From: Alphaproteobacteria bacterium
GTDB lineage: Bacteria > Pseudomonadota > Alphaproteobacteria > Rhizobiales > Beijerinckiaceae
NCBI GenBank assembly: GCA_016870035.1
Contig: VGCJ01000015.1
Coordinates: 1 to 35,147, forward strand
Length of the DNA stretch: 35,147 nucleotides
Direction of reading: 5' to 3'
Shown here: piece by piece, positions 8,302 through 16,573 of the stretch
Numbering within the stretch: position 1 is the first letter of the stretch
Layout of the letters: each line of letters opens with the position of its first letter
The notes under the pieces: model-generated
Databases searched by the model: none
What the model was told of the DNA's origin: nothing
Seen by the model: the letters and a program-made list of their open reading frames with translations, nothing else
Translations under genes and position numbers: made by a program

Positions 8302-8406
8302 TAGAGCGCTGTCGTTTTTAATAGAATCAAAAACGCGCGCTCTATCTTTGATTTTTTCGCATTTTGTTTCGATTAACCGGCGTCCACTTAATCGCAAAAT
8401 GCTCTA
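8302..8406. repeat. RIME-like compound palindromic intergenic element
   Basis: A 105-bp element bounded by perfect 6-base terminal inverted repeats (TAGAGC at 8302-8307, GCTCTA at 8401-8406). It contains two hairpins. The first pairs AGAGCGC (8303-8309) with GCGCTCT (8337-8343), and CGTTTTT (8313-8319) with AAAAACG (8329-8335). The second pairs ATTTTG (8361-8366) with CAAAAT (8395-8400), and CGATTAA (8370-8376) with TTAATCG (8388-8394). Size, two-palindrome build and the central CCGG recall the RIME-type repeats of rhizobia; I name it by resemblance, not by a search. It fills the space between convergent ccmG and yciB and contributes the yciB stop codon. Confidence 0.75.
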
Positions 8407-9009
8407 AGACGGCGCTTGATTGTTATCCGGCGCCTCGCCGTCTTCGCTTTTAACTTCATAACGCAACATCAAAGGTGTTTGGGCCATCGCAAAAACGAGT
8501 GTAAGGAGCGTTGCACCGAAGACTTTAAATTTGATCCAATATTCAGGAAAAAATATTCGAACGGTCTCGTTCAAAGCAGCAAGCACGAAGAAAAACAAAC
8601 TCCATCGTAAGCTCAGTTTTTTCCATCCCTCTTCAGTCAAGCTCATCGCCGTACCGAGCACTGCGTAAAGCAATGGCTTACCAAAAAGAAGTCCGCCCAA
8701 AAGTATGGCGCCGAATAACGTGTAGATGATTGTAGGCTTGATTCGGAAAAATGTTTCGTCATGAAGATAGAGCGTGAGACCACCAAAGACGGCAACAATG
8801 ACGGCCGAAACAATCGACATCATGGGCAAATGACGCGTAAGCACAAAAGACACGGCCATTGATAAAAAAAGCGCTGCCATAAAGGCAGCCGTCGCAACAA
8901 AAAAATCAAAGAAACTTGTACCCAAAAAAAAGACCGCGAGCGGACCAAGTTCAAGCGCAAGCTTTAGGCCTGGATGAAGCGCTTTTGGCCCCTGCGATGC
9001 TTCACTCAT
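8404..9009 (-). CDS. yciB: septation protein A family, inner membrane protein YciB
   Basis: This 201-residue protein has five or six hydrophobic helices and typical YciB blocks: LELGPLAVFFLG near the N-terminus, FRIKPTIIYTLFGAILLGG, the LLYAVLGTAMSLTEEGWKKL block, and NETVRIFFPEYWIKFKVFG. YciB is an inner-membrane protein linked to envelope integrity and cell division, with no settled biochemical role. The start at 9009 has AGAGG upstream. Its hydrophilic C-terminal tail (KSEDGEAPDNNQAPS) runs into a repeat element, whose last three bases are the TAG stop. It converges on ccmG. Confidence 0.9.
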   Translation of the reverse strand: MSEASQGPKALHPGLKLALELGPLAVFFLGTSFFDFFVATAAFMAALFLSMAVSFVLTRHLPMMSIVSAVIVAVFGGLTLYLHDETFFRIKPTIIYTLFGAILLGGLLFGKPLLYAVLGTAMSLTEEGWKKLSLRWSLFFFVLAALNETVRIFFPEYWIKFKVFGATLLTLVFAMAQTPLMLRYEVKSEDGEAPDNNQAPS

Positions 9010-9143
9010 TTCGGAAATTCCTCTATCTCATTGGCATAGATCTTGTCAGACGGGCGCTGCTAAGCCACTGTCTTGACCCAATGACTTAGGCATTGCTTGT
9101 GCCCGAAAGATCGAAAAAAGAGAAGTGACTTTAAGGATAGATG

Positions 9144-9847
9144 ATGACCCAGACCTATGCGTTTCCTGCGCCCGCTCAACCCTTTCTGCCCATCATCGGC
9201 TTAGAGTCTGTTTTCCCCGTCAGGCGGATCTTTTGTATCGGTCGGAACTACGCGGCTCATTCGCGTGAGATGGGTGGCGATCCGACGCGCGAGCCTCCAT
9301 TTTTTTCCAAAAAGCGACTGATACGATTCAGATTTGTCCCCTCAGTCAAATTGTCGATCATCCCTATCCGCCCATGACTTCGAATTATCATTTCGAAGCA
9401 GAGATGGTCGTTGCGCTTCACAAAGGCGGTCGTGACATCAAAGAAGCCCCCGCGCTTGATCATGTGTTCGGCTATGCGGTCGGGGTTGATATGACACGCC
9501 GCGATCGTCAGGACGAAGCAAAATCACTGAAGCGTCCTTGGAAAGTGGCAAAGAGTGCGGATTTTTCGGCGCCTATCGGACCACTCCATCTGGCATCACA
9601 GGTCGGTCATGTTCAAAGCGGCGCGATCACACTGAGTGTGAATGGCAATGTAAAGCAGAATGCCAATCTTTCCGATATGATCTGGTCAGTGCCCGAGCAG
9701 ATTGCCATTCTATCAACCTATTTTGAATTGAAAGCGGGCGATCTGATTTTTTCAGGAACACCGGAAGGCGTGGGAGCCGTCACGCGCGGCGATGTGATGA
9801 ATGTTGCCATCGCCACGCTCGAGAATATCGAACTGCGCGTGGTTTAA
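9144..9847 (+). pseudogene. fumarylacetoacetate hydrolase-family protein, frameshifted
   Basis: Two overlapping reading frames together make one FAH-family protein (C-C bond hydrolases or decarboxylases of 2-oxo acids). The first (from ATG 9144, AAGGA six bases before) encodes FPVRRIFCIGRNYAAHSREM and GDPTREPPFF, then leaves frame. The second carries on with HFEAEMVVALHKGGRDI, GYAVGVDMTRRDRQ, and FSGTPEGVG near the end. The break is at the T run 9300-9306: seven Ts are present, and eight would give an uninterrupted EPPFFFQKATDTIQ. The metal-binding ExE pair and GTPEGVG are intact, so only one base separates this from a full gene of about 235 codons. It may be real decay, a sequence error at a homopolymer, or (least likely) slippage. 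Confidence 0.85.
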
Positions 9848-9850
9848 AAA

Positions 9851-10513
9851 CTATCGCCCTTGCGTGAAAACGAGTTTCAACGCGAAGGCTGACATGATCC
9901 CGGCCATGCCATAATCAAAATAGCGCATGGCCCGCGGTGATGATTGCATGAACCCTGTTACACGTTCGGCAATCAAAATGATGAAAGCGTTGGTGGTAAT
10001 CCCGATCACCAAAAACAAAATCCCAAGAAACATGAGTTTACCGGACGCATGAGCGTCGCCTGCGTCGATAAATTGCGGAAGAAAGGTTACAAAGAAGACA
10101 ATAACTTTTGGGTTGGTCAGATTGATGCCAACACCTGTCAGAACCGTCGCGCGTAATGATTGTTGAGGGACGTCTTCACGATCAACACAGAAGGCCGAGC
10201 CATGGCGAAGCGCGCCATAAGCGAGCCACAAAAGATAAAGCCCGCCAACCACTTTCAAAATGAAAAAGGCGGTCGCACTTACAGCAAGAAGCGCCGACAA
10301 TCCAAAGGCCGCAAGCGTCATATGTACAACCATACCGGCAGATGCACCCAACATGGCGGCAAAACCCATCGTACGCCCACCGGTAACGGTTCGCGATAAA
10401 AACAATATCATATCGGGACCCGGCGTGATGGCGAGCACAAAGCTTGCGAGCGAAAAACCTAAAATCGTTCCGAGCGAAGGAATTAAATCAAAAGTGATGG
10501 AATCGGAAGTCAT
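9851..10513 (-). CDS. LysE/RhtB family amino acid exporter
   Basis: This 220-residue integral membrane protein carries the family N-terminal signature FVLAITPGPDMILFLSRTV, followed by GGRTMGFAAMLGASAG and a second helix bundle with TGVGINLTNPKVIVFFVTFL. LysE/RhtB proteins export amino acids such as lysine, homoserine or threonine; the substrate cannot be read from sequence. About six hydrophobic helices are visible. I chose ATG 10513 (MTSDSITFD) because it gives the usual family length; an in-frame GTG at 10558 would add 15 residues and lacks a ribosome site. It converges on the FAH-family gene with a 3-base gap and lies downstream of clpB on the same strand. Confidence 0.9.
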   Translation of the reverse strand: MTSDSITFDLIPSLGTILGFSLASFVLAITPGPDMILFLSRTVTGGRTMGFAAMLGASAGMVVHMTLAAFGLSALLAVSATAFFILKVVGGLYLLWLAYGALRHGSAFCVDREDVPQQSLRATVLTGVGINLTNPKVIVFFVTFLPQFIDAGDAHASGKLMFLGILFLVIGITTNAFIILIAERVTGFMQSSPRAMRYFDYGMAGIMSAFALKLVFTQGR

Positions 10514-10612
10514 GATAGAACCGATTGAAAAAGACGCGTGATCGTTCTTTAGTATCACGCGCGCTATTCTGCAAACCCAAATCCGATGGTCAAATCACGA
10601 TTGATATAAGGA

Positions 10613-13231
10613 TCAATTCAACTTCACACCCTTTGGGGCACGTTCGGTTGAGAGCGCATGCGAGCCAATCACAAGGCCCAACGGCCCGGCAGAGATCGGC
10701 ACATGATCACCGTCTTTCACCGCACCAGACAAAATCAATTCCGCGAGTGAATCTTGCACATTTTTTTGGATCATACGTTTTAACGGTCGCGCGCCATAGG
10801 CGGGATCATAGCCTTTCTCGGCGAGCCATGTACGCGCCTCATCTTTGAGATCGAGAATGATTTTACGATCCACAAGAAGTGCATCTAGCCGTTTCATTTG
10901 AATATCGACAATCGCGCCCATCTGATTGCGTTTCAGACGATGGAAAAGAATGATTTCATCGACACGGTTTAAGAATTCGGGGCGGAAATGCGAGCGCACA
11001 ACGCCCATGACTTCTTCGCGCACTTCCTCTGAATCATGACCCTCGGTCTGATTGACGAGATATTCCGCACCCAAATTCGATGTCATGATGATAAGCGTGT
11101 TGCGAAAATCAACCACGCGACCTTGGCCATCGGTCAAGCGACCATCATCAAGAACTTGTAACAGCACATTGAAGATATCGGAATGCGCCTTCTCGATCTC
11201 ATCAAAGAGTATGACTTGATAGGGCCTGCGCCGCACGGCCTCGGTGAGTGCGCCACCTTCCTCATAACCGACATAGCCCGGAGGTGCGCCAATCAGACGC
11301 GCAACAGAATGTTTCTCCATATATTCGGACAGATCGATACGCACCATCGCCGTCTCGTCGTCAAACAAGTAAGACGCAAGCGCTTTGGTGAGTTCGGTTT
11401 TGCCGACACCGGTTGGCCCTAAAAACATGAAAGAGCCAATTGGGCGATGCGGATCTTGGAGACCGGCACGTGCGCGACGAATGGCGGTTGAAACAGCGAT
11501 CACCGCTTCTTCTTGGCCGACAACACGTTTGCCAATTTCTTCTTCCATACGCAGAAGTTTGTCCTTCTCGCCTTCGAGCATTTTATCAACCGGAACGCCG
11601 GTCCAGCGTGAGACAACTTGCGCAACATCATTGGCTGTCACAGCCTCGGCAACCATTGCGCCCTGGCTTTCGGCACCTTCATTCGCTGCGAGTTTTTTCT
11701 CCAAATCCGGAATCAAGCCATAAGCAAGTTCCCCCGCCTTTTGATATTCGCCTTTGCGTTGCGCATTGGCGAGATCGGTGCGGGCGTGCTCCAATTGCTC
11801 TTTGATTTTTTGTGCGGCGCCGAGTTTGTCTTTCTCGGATTTCCAGCGCTGCGTGAGCGAGGTTGATTTTTCTTCTAGACCAGAAAGCTCTATCTCGATT
11901 TTACCGAGACGATCTTTCGAACCCTCGTCAGTTTCTTTTTTCAAAGCCTCTTGTTCAATGCGTAATTGGACGATGCGGCGATCAAGCTCGTCGAGTTCTT
12001 CGGGCTTCGAATCAACCTGCATACGCAAACGTGCCGAGGCTTCATCGATCAAATCGATCGCTTTATCGGGAAGAAACCGATCCGAAATGTAGCGGTTCGA
12101 TAAAGTCGCGGCGGCCACAATCGCAGCATCCGTAATTCTTACGCCGTGATGAAGCTCGTATTTTTCTTTTAAGCCGCGCAGAATCGAGACCGTGTCTTCA
12201 ACAGTTGGCTCGGACACAAAAATTGGTTGGAAGCGTCGCGCGAGCGCTGCGTCTTTTTCGACATGTTTGCGATATTCGTTGAGCGTGGTTGCACCAACAC
12301 AATGAAGCTCGCCGCGTGCCAGCGCGGGCTTCAATAAATTCGAGGCATCCATCGCGCCATCAGCTTTTCCCGCACCCACAAGCGTATGCATTTCATCGAT
12401 GAAGAGAATGATGCCGCCTTCAGCCGAAGTCACCTCGGAGAGAACGGATTTCAAACGCTCTTCAAATTCGCCGCGATATTTCGCGCCCGCAATCAACGCG
12501 CCCATATCAAGCGAGAGAAGATTTTTATCCGCAAGACTTTCAGGCACATCGCCATTGATGATGCGCAATGCCAAGCCTTCAGCAATCGCCGTTTTACCAA
12601 CACCGGGTTCGCCAATCAGAACAGGGTTGTTTTTTGTACGACGTGAAAGCACTTGAATCGCGCGGCGAATTTCCTCGTCACGCCCAATCACGGGATCAAG
12701 CTTTCCGGTGCGCGCGGCTTCGGTTAAATCACGTGTGTATTTCTTCAAAGCTTCATAGGCATTTTCAGCTGAAGCATTGTCAGCTGTGCGGCCTTTGCGC
12801 AAATCATTGATGGCAGTGTTAAGCGCTTGCGGTGTCGCACCCGCTTTGGCGAGCATTTTGCCGGCATCCATATCTTTCTCGGTCGCAATGGCGAGCAAAA
12901 GGCGTTCAACGGTGACATAGGAATCGCCAGCTTTAGATGTTATTTTTTGCGCCGTATCAAAAAGGCGCACGAGATCGCGGCTCGCAACGGGTTGTGAAGC
13001 GGCACCTGACACTTTGGCTTGCCGCGCAAGCGCGTCCTCAACCAAGGCCAAAGCCTGTTTGGCGTTGCCGCCCGCCCGTTGAATAAGACCGGCAGCCAAG
13101 CCTTCCAAATCGTCAAGCAACACTTTCAAAAGATGTTCGGGCAAAAATTGTGGGTGCCCTTCGCGCATGGCGAGCATTTGTGCGGATTGGACAAAGCCTT
13201 TCGCGCGATCCGTATATTTTTCGAAATCCAT
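10613..13231 (-). CDS. clpB: ATP-dependent disaggregase chaperone ClpB
   Basis: ClpB is the hexameric AAA+ disaggregase that pulls proteins from aggregates together with DnaK. The 872-residue order is complete: a Clp-N domain (1-145), first AAA+ module with Walker A GEPGVGKT (207-214) and Walker B IILFIDE (274-280), a coiled-coil middle domain (about 405-520) rich in Glu, Lys and Gln, and the second module with Walker A GPTGVGKT (605-612), GYVGYEEGG pore loop and [11 protein letters not shown]. The middle domain and absence of a ClpP-binding tripeptide separate it from ClpA. AAAGGAG lies before the ATG at 13231. A TTGTCC / TATCTC pair around 13335-13360 on the minus strand is a weak promoter candidate. 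Confidence 0.98.
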   Translation of the reverse strand: MDFEKYTDRAKGFVQSAQMLAMREGHPQFLPEHLLKVLLDDLEGLAAGLIQRAGGNAKQALALVEDALARQAKVSGAASQPVASRDLVRLFDTAQKITSKAGDSYVTVERLLLAIATEKDMDAGKMLAKAGATPQALNTAINDLRKGRTADNASAENAYEALKKYTRDLTEAARTGKLDPVIGRDEEIRRAIQVLSRRTKNNPVLIGEPGVGKTAIAEGLALRIINGDVPESLADKNLLSLDMGALIAGAKYRGEFEERLKSVLSEVTSAEGGIILFIDEMHTLVGAGKADGAMDASNLLKPALARGELHCVGATTLNEYRKHVEKDAALARRFQPIFVSEPTVEDTVSILRGLKEKYELHHGVRITDAAIVAAATLSNRYISDRFLPDKAIDLIDEASARLRMQVDSKPEELDELDRRIVQLRIEQEALKKETDEGSKDRLGKIEIELSGLEEKSTSLTQRWKSEKDKLGAAQKIKEQLEHARTDLANAQRKGEYQKAGELAYGLIPDLEKKLAANEGAESQGAMVAEAVTANDVAQVVSRWTGVPVDKMLEGEKDKLLRMEEEIGKRVVGQEEAVIAVSTAIRRARAGLQDPHRPIGSFMFLGPTGVGKTELTKALASYLFDDETAMVRIDLSEYMEKHSVARLIGAPPGYVGYEEGGALTEAVRRRPYQVILFDEIEKAHSDIFNVLLQVLDDGRLTDGQGRVVDFRNTLIIMTSNLGAEYLVNQTEGHDSEEVREEVMGVVRSHFRPEFLNRVDEIILFHRLKRNQMGAIVDIQMKRLDALLVDRKIILDLKDEARTWLAEKGYDPAYGARPLKRMIQKNVQDSLAELILSGAVKDGDHVPISAGPLGLVIGSHALSTERAPKGVKLN

Positions 13232-13380
13232 AACTCACTCCTTTGGCCGCCGATCCGCCACCTCTTGGAAGAGCGCGGTGAATGGCTCCTTTCAAACGCG
13301 GGACCCCTCAGGGGCGATCCCTTTCACCCCATGAGATAGGAAGGCTTAAGTGTGGACAAAAGAGGGGGCATGATTTTAGG

Positions 13381-13410
13381 CCAATAAAAAAGGGAGGCCG
13401 GAGCCTCCCT
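13381..13410 (-). terminator. intrinsic terminator after the DUF4167 gene
   Basis: An 8-base perfect stem (AGGGAGGC 13391-13398 with GCCTCCCT 13403-13410) and a 4-base loop. Read on the minus strand the stem is followed by TTTTTTATT (13382-13390), a standard rho-independent layout. It lies 28 bases past the stop of the DUF4167 gene and separates it from clpB. Confidence 0.85.
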
Positions 13411-13438
13411 GAATTCAAGATGGTTAGCGAATGACCCT

Positions 13439-14224
13439 CTATTCGCCCTGAACACCTTCTTCATCCGGTCTCACCCGTGGCGGGCGACCGCGACGGCGGA
13501 TGCCAATCGGCACGCCAAAATCACCGGCATCCGCTGAAGGCGCGGCGTCGGAAACGCTTGATGCGTGATCAGCTTCAATCGGTGCGGTCCGAACCGGAGC
13601 CGTGATGAAAGACGGCAAACCCGGTTGCTCGGTTTCAAGCGGCATGGGCGAAGGCTGGCGTTGAAACCGGTCTTCGCGCGGTTGGAAATTGCGATTGTCA
13701 CGCGGCTCGCGGTGTTCACGCGGCTGAAATCCGCGTTGCTGATCACGATCACGGAAGGGGGGCCTCGGCCCGCGACCTTCACGCGGGATAAATTCACGCG
13801 GTTGCTCATCGCCACGTGTTCCCTCATCGCCAACATTCGGCTGCGAGGCAAAGCCGCGGGGCTCGACTTGCGGACCGGATGAAGAGGGCTGTTCATCATC
13901 CCCCTCATCGCCCTCGCCATCCGTCTGATCAAATCCACGATAACCGGGATTTTGGAGACGGAACTGCTCTTGGGCGGCAGCAATCAGCCGGAAATAATGT
14001 TCAGCGTGTTGGAAATAGCTCTCGGCCTGCACATGATCGCCTGTGGCCTGCGCATCGCGGCCAAGCTGGAGATATTTCTCCGCAATATTCTGGGCAGTGC
14101 CACGAACTTTAACGTCCGGACCATTCGATTCATAAGATCTCGTGAGCGGATTTGGACCTTTACCGCCGCCTCCACCCCCCCGGTTTCGGCCCCGCATGCG
14201 ATTTTTCTGATGGTTCGGTCTCAT
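13439..14224 (-). CDS. DUF4167 domain protein, Arg/Gly-rich
   Basis: The conserved DUF4167 core is in residues 30-95: TRSYESNGPDVKVRGTAQNI and AEKYLQLGRDAQATGDHVQA, then ESYFQHAEHYFRLI. This helical block is specific to alphaproteobacteria and has no established function that I know. Before it lies a basic Gly run (RGRNRGGGGGGKG, 12-24). After it comes a long low-complexity tail rich in Arg, Gln, Pro and Glu, with repeated FQPRE / PREHREPRDN-like units, ending in GIRRRGRPPRVRPDEE with an AT-hook-like RGRPP. The charge pattern suggests nucleic-acid binding; that is inference. AAGGGA precedes the ATG. The spot between prmC and clpB is a stable one in Hyphomicrobiales. Confidence 0.9.
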   Translation of the reverse strand: MRPNHQKNRMRGRNRGGGGGGKGPNPLTRSYESNGPDVKVRGTAQNIAEKYLQLGRDAQATGDHVQAESYFQHAEHYFRLIAAAQEQFRLQNPGYRGFDQTDGEGDEGDDEQPSSSGPQVEPRGFASQPNVGDEGTRGDEQPREFIPREGRGPRPPFRDRDQQRGFQPREHREPRDNRNFQPREDRFQRQPSPMPLETEQPGLPSFITAPVRTAPIEADHASSVSDAAPSADAGDFGVPIGIRRRGRPPRVRPDEEGVQGE

Positions 14225-14564
14225 CGAGAGTCCCTTGTTTGCCGGTCAATTTAGAACCGGACTTGGCGAAATAATGTGGTCAATTGGGCTGAAAATTCGA
14301 TTTATGGACCCGATCGGTCTTCCTATGGCGCATCTGGCGCCACCGTCTCAGGAGCAAGCCTCATGGCTCTTGTCAGTCTTGGACCCAATTCAGGCCGGAC
14401 CATGCTCAATTGTTTCAGGACAGGGAAGTCGTCCAAGCGAAGCTCCAAACGCTTCGAAACCGTAATGGTCGACAACAACGAGATTGTGTCTACACGGAAG
14501 CCCCCAAAACCGCAATTGTAAAATCCCTCAATCCAAAAGCTTTCAGAGGAGAAGGTCGAAAAAA
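14225..14564. other. 340-bp stretch without a gene, upstream of DUF4167
   Basis: No convincing coding sequence was found on either strand. The plus-strand frames here (about 76-81 codons) lack a ribosome site and any family resemblance. Because prmC and DUF4167 are both on the minus strand, the stretch is either a long operon gap or a promoter plus 5' leader for DUF4167. It holds a small inverted repeat (CGAAGC 14439-14444 with GCTTCG 14451-14456) and a TTGACC at 14276-14281 on the minus strand without a well-spaced -10 partner. I recognise no riboswitch. Confidence 0.5.
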
Positions 14565-15437
14565 TCAGGGTCGCCGGAGGACAATCGCCCGTGGACGCGC
14601 GCCGAAATCGGCGAAGGGACCTTCAATCTCATAGCCTCGCTCGCGATAGATCGCAGGCACCGATTCGGCCTGATCCGACCCCATCTCAAGCGCGACGATC
14701 CCGCCAAGTGCGAGAAGCTCGGGCAGTGCATCCGCAATCGCGCGATAGGCGTCTAGCCCATCTGCGCCACCAGACAGCGCAAGGCGTGGATCATGAACAC
14801 GCACTTCAGGTTCAAGCGTATCAATAATCGAATCCGCAATATAAGGAGGATTGGATATGATGAGATCAAAAGGTCCCGTCACACCTTTCCCCCAATGCGC
14901 GGCTTCAAAAGACGCGCGATCGGCAACGCCATTTCTTTCCGCATTATGCTGAGCAATCGCAATCGCTTCCGGCGCAATATCGACACCAACACCGCGCGCA
15001 CCTTTCATTTCGTGGAGAAGCGAAATCAAAAGACATCCGGACCCTGTACCGAGATCAAGAATACGAAGCCCATCATTCGCATGACGTCGCTCTTTCAGTG
15101 CAATTAATGCCGCAGCCACAACCGTTTCACTATCAGGGCGCGGAACAAGACTTTCAGCCACAAGCGTGAAAGGCAAAGACCAAAATTCCCATTCACCCAA
15201 AATGCGCGCGACAGGAACTCGTGTCACGCGCTGCGAAACATAATTTTGTAGACGTTGGGCCAAATCGGCACCTAACGTTTCACGTGGACCGCGCAAGAGA
15301 TCCATATGCTCAATTCCGGCGGCGTTAAGAAGGAGCAAACGTGCATCACGTTGCGCAGTTTCAATACCAACACCACGAAACACTTCACCAAGATATTTCA
15401 ACGCTTCCACACGTGTCATCGAGTCTTTGATCAACAT
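14565..15437 (-). CDS. prmC: release factor glutamine N5-methyltransferase PrmC
   Basis: PrmC methylates the glutamine of the GGQ motif in release factors, here the product of the gene directly upstream, prfA. The 290-residue protein has an N-terminal helical domain (1-80) with VPVARILGEWEFWSL, the SAM motif ILDLGTGSGCLLISLL (126-141), and the catalytic NPPY (196-199) in FDLIISNPPYIADS, followed by DPRLALSGGADGLDAYR. The ATG at 15437 is preceded by GGAGG at nine bases and begins one base after the prfA stop; the longer frame to 15482 would run into prfA. An internal ATG at 15419 is less likely. Confidence 0.95.
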   Translation of the reverse strand: MLIKDSMTRVEALKYLGEVFRGVGIETAQRDARLLLLNAAGIEHMDLLRGPRETLGADLAQRLQNYVSQRVTRVPVARILGEWEFWSLPFTLVAESLVPRPDSETVVAAALIALKERRHANDGLRILDLGTGSGCLLISLLHEMKGARGVGVDIAPEAIAIAQHNAERNGVADRASFEAAHWGKGVTGPFDLIISNPPYIADSIIDTLEPEVRVHDPRLALSGGADGLDAYRAIADALPELLALGGIVALEMGSDQAESVPAIYRERGYEIEGPFADFGARPRAIVLRRP

Positions 15438-15438
15438 C

Positions 15439-16515
15439 TTATAATTCCTCCGCACCGAGCAAGGCAGCTTGATGTTCGGCAATCAGAGGCTCAATGACTT
15501 CATCAAGTGCAGTGCCTGCAACAATTTCCGGTAATTTATAAAGCGTGAGATTGATGCGATGATCGGTCAATCTGCCTTGCGGAAAATTATAGGTGCGAAT
15601 GCGCTCAGAGCGATCGCCTGATCCGACTTGACCGCGACGCTCTGCTGCCTCAACATCAGCGCGCTTCTGTCGCTCGCGATCATAAAGACGCGTGCGCAAA
15701 ACCTCCATCGCTTTTGCGCGATTGCGATGTTGTGAACGTTCATCCTGCATCATCACAACAATGCTTGATGGCACATGAGTGATCCGGATCGCGCTTTCAG
15801 TTTTATTGACGTGCTGACCACCGGCGCCGCCCGCGCGCATGGTTTCAATCACAAGATCCTTGTCATCAATGACCACATCAACCGGTTCGGCAATCGGCAA
15901 AACGGCAACCGTTGCCGCTGATGTATGAATACGACCCTGTGTTTCAGTATCTGGTACCCGTTGAACGCGATGAACGCCGCTTTCAAATTTCAATCGACCG
16001 AAAACACCATGACCACGAATCTCGGCGATGATTTCTTTAAAACCTCCGACCGTTCCTTCAGATGTTGAAAGAATTTCGACACTCCAGCGTCTTCCTGCCG
16101 CATAACGTTCATACATGCGGAAGAGATCACCGGCAAACAACGAGGCTTCATCGCCGCCCGTTCCAGCGCGAACTTCGAGGATCGCGCCGCGCTCGTCCGC
16201 CAAATCTTTCGGCAGCAGCAATAAGCGCAAAGCATGTTTTGATTTTTTAACGCGCTCTTCCACACCATGACATTCATCTTCGGCCAGCGCGCGCATCTCA
16301 GAATCTGTTGAAGTATCAGCCAAAAGAGACTGAAGATCATCGCGTTCTTTTTCAGCATAGCGCAAAACACGGATGCCTTCGACAACCGGATCAAGTTCAG
16401 ACAATTCACGCGACAAAGCAACGAAACTTTCCGTATCCGGCCCGCTATTCAAGCGATCGGTAACAGCGGCATGACGCGCGAGAATCGCATCGAGTTTTTG
16501 TCTATTGAGAGCCAT
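15439..16515 (-). CDS. prfA: peptide chain release factor 1
   Basis: RF1 reads UAA and UAG stop codons and triggers peptide release. The 358-residue protein has the usual domain order, with [20 protein letters not shown] (116-135), the codon-reading PxT motif as PDT (188-190, in [15 protein letters not shown]), and the GGQ motif (232-234) in [17 protein letters not shown]. The PxT tripeptide separates RF1 from RF2, which has SPF. The motif [18 protein letters not shown] follows. Length matches E. coli RF1 (360). It forms a two-gene unit with prmC, which modifies it, and lies 58 bases downstream of ptsP. Confidence 0.97.
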   Translation of the reverse strand: MALNRQKLDAILARHAAVTDRLNSGPDTESFVALSRELSELDPVVEGIRVLRYAEKERDDLQSLLADTSTDSEMRALAEDECHGVEERVKKSKHALRLLLLPKDLADERGAILEVRAGTGGDEASLFAGDLFRMYERYAAGRRWSVEILSTSEGTVGGFKEIIAEIRGHGVFGRLKFESGVHRVQRVPDTETQGRIHTSAATVAVLPIAEPVDVVIDDKDLVIETMRAGGAGGQHVNKTESAIRITHVPSSIVVMMQDERSQHRNRAKAMEVLRTRLYDRERQKRADVEAAERRGQVGSGDRSERIRTYNFPQGRLTDHRINLTLYKLPEIVAGTALDEVIEPLIAEHQAALLGAEEL

Positions 16516-16573
16516 GATTTTTTAAGAAGAATGGAAAAGAAAAGCGATGATGGGTAGCAGCGCGAAAGCGTCG

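Noticed and set aside
11385-11805. Plus-strand frames of about 112-121 codons inside clpB
   Set aside because: Antisense shadows of the conserved ClpB coding sequence; Ser/Arg-rich and without ribosome sites.
14235-14521. Plus-strand frames in the 340-bp gap upstream of DUF4167
   Set aside because: No ribosome site, no family resemblance, and one starts inside the DUF4167 leader; more likely non-coding.
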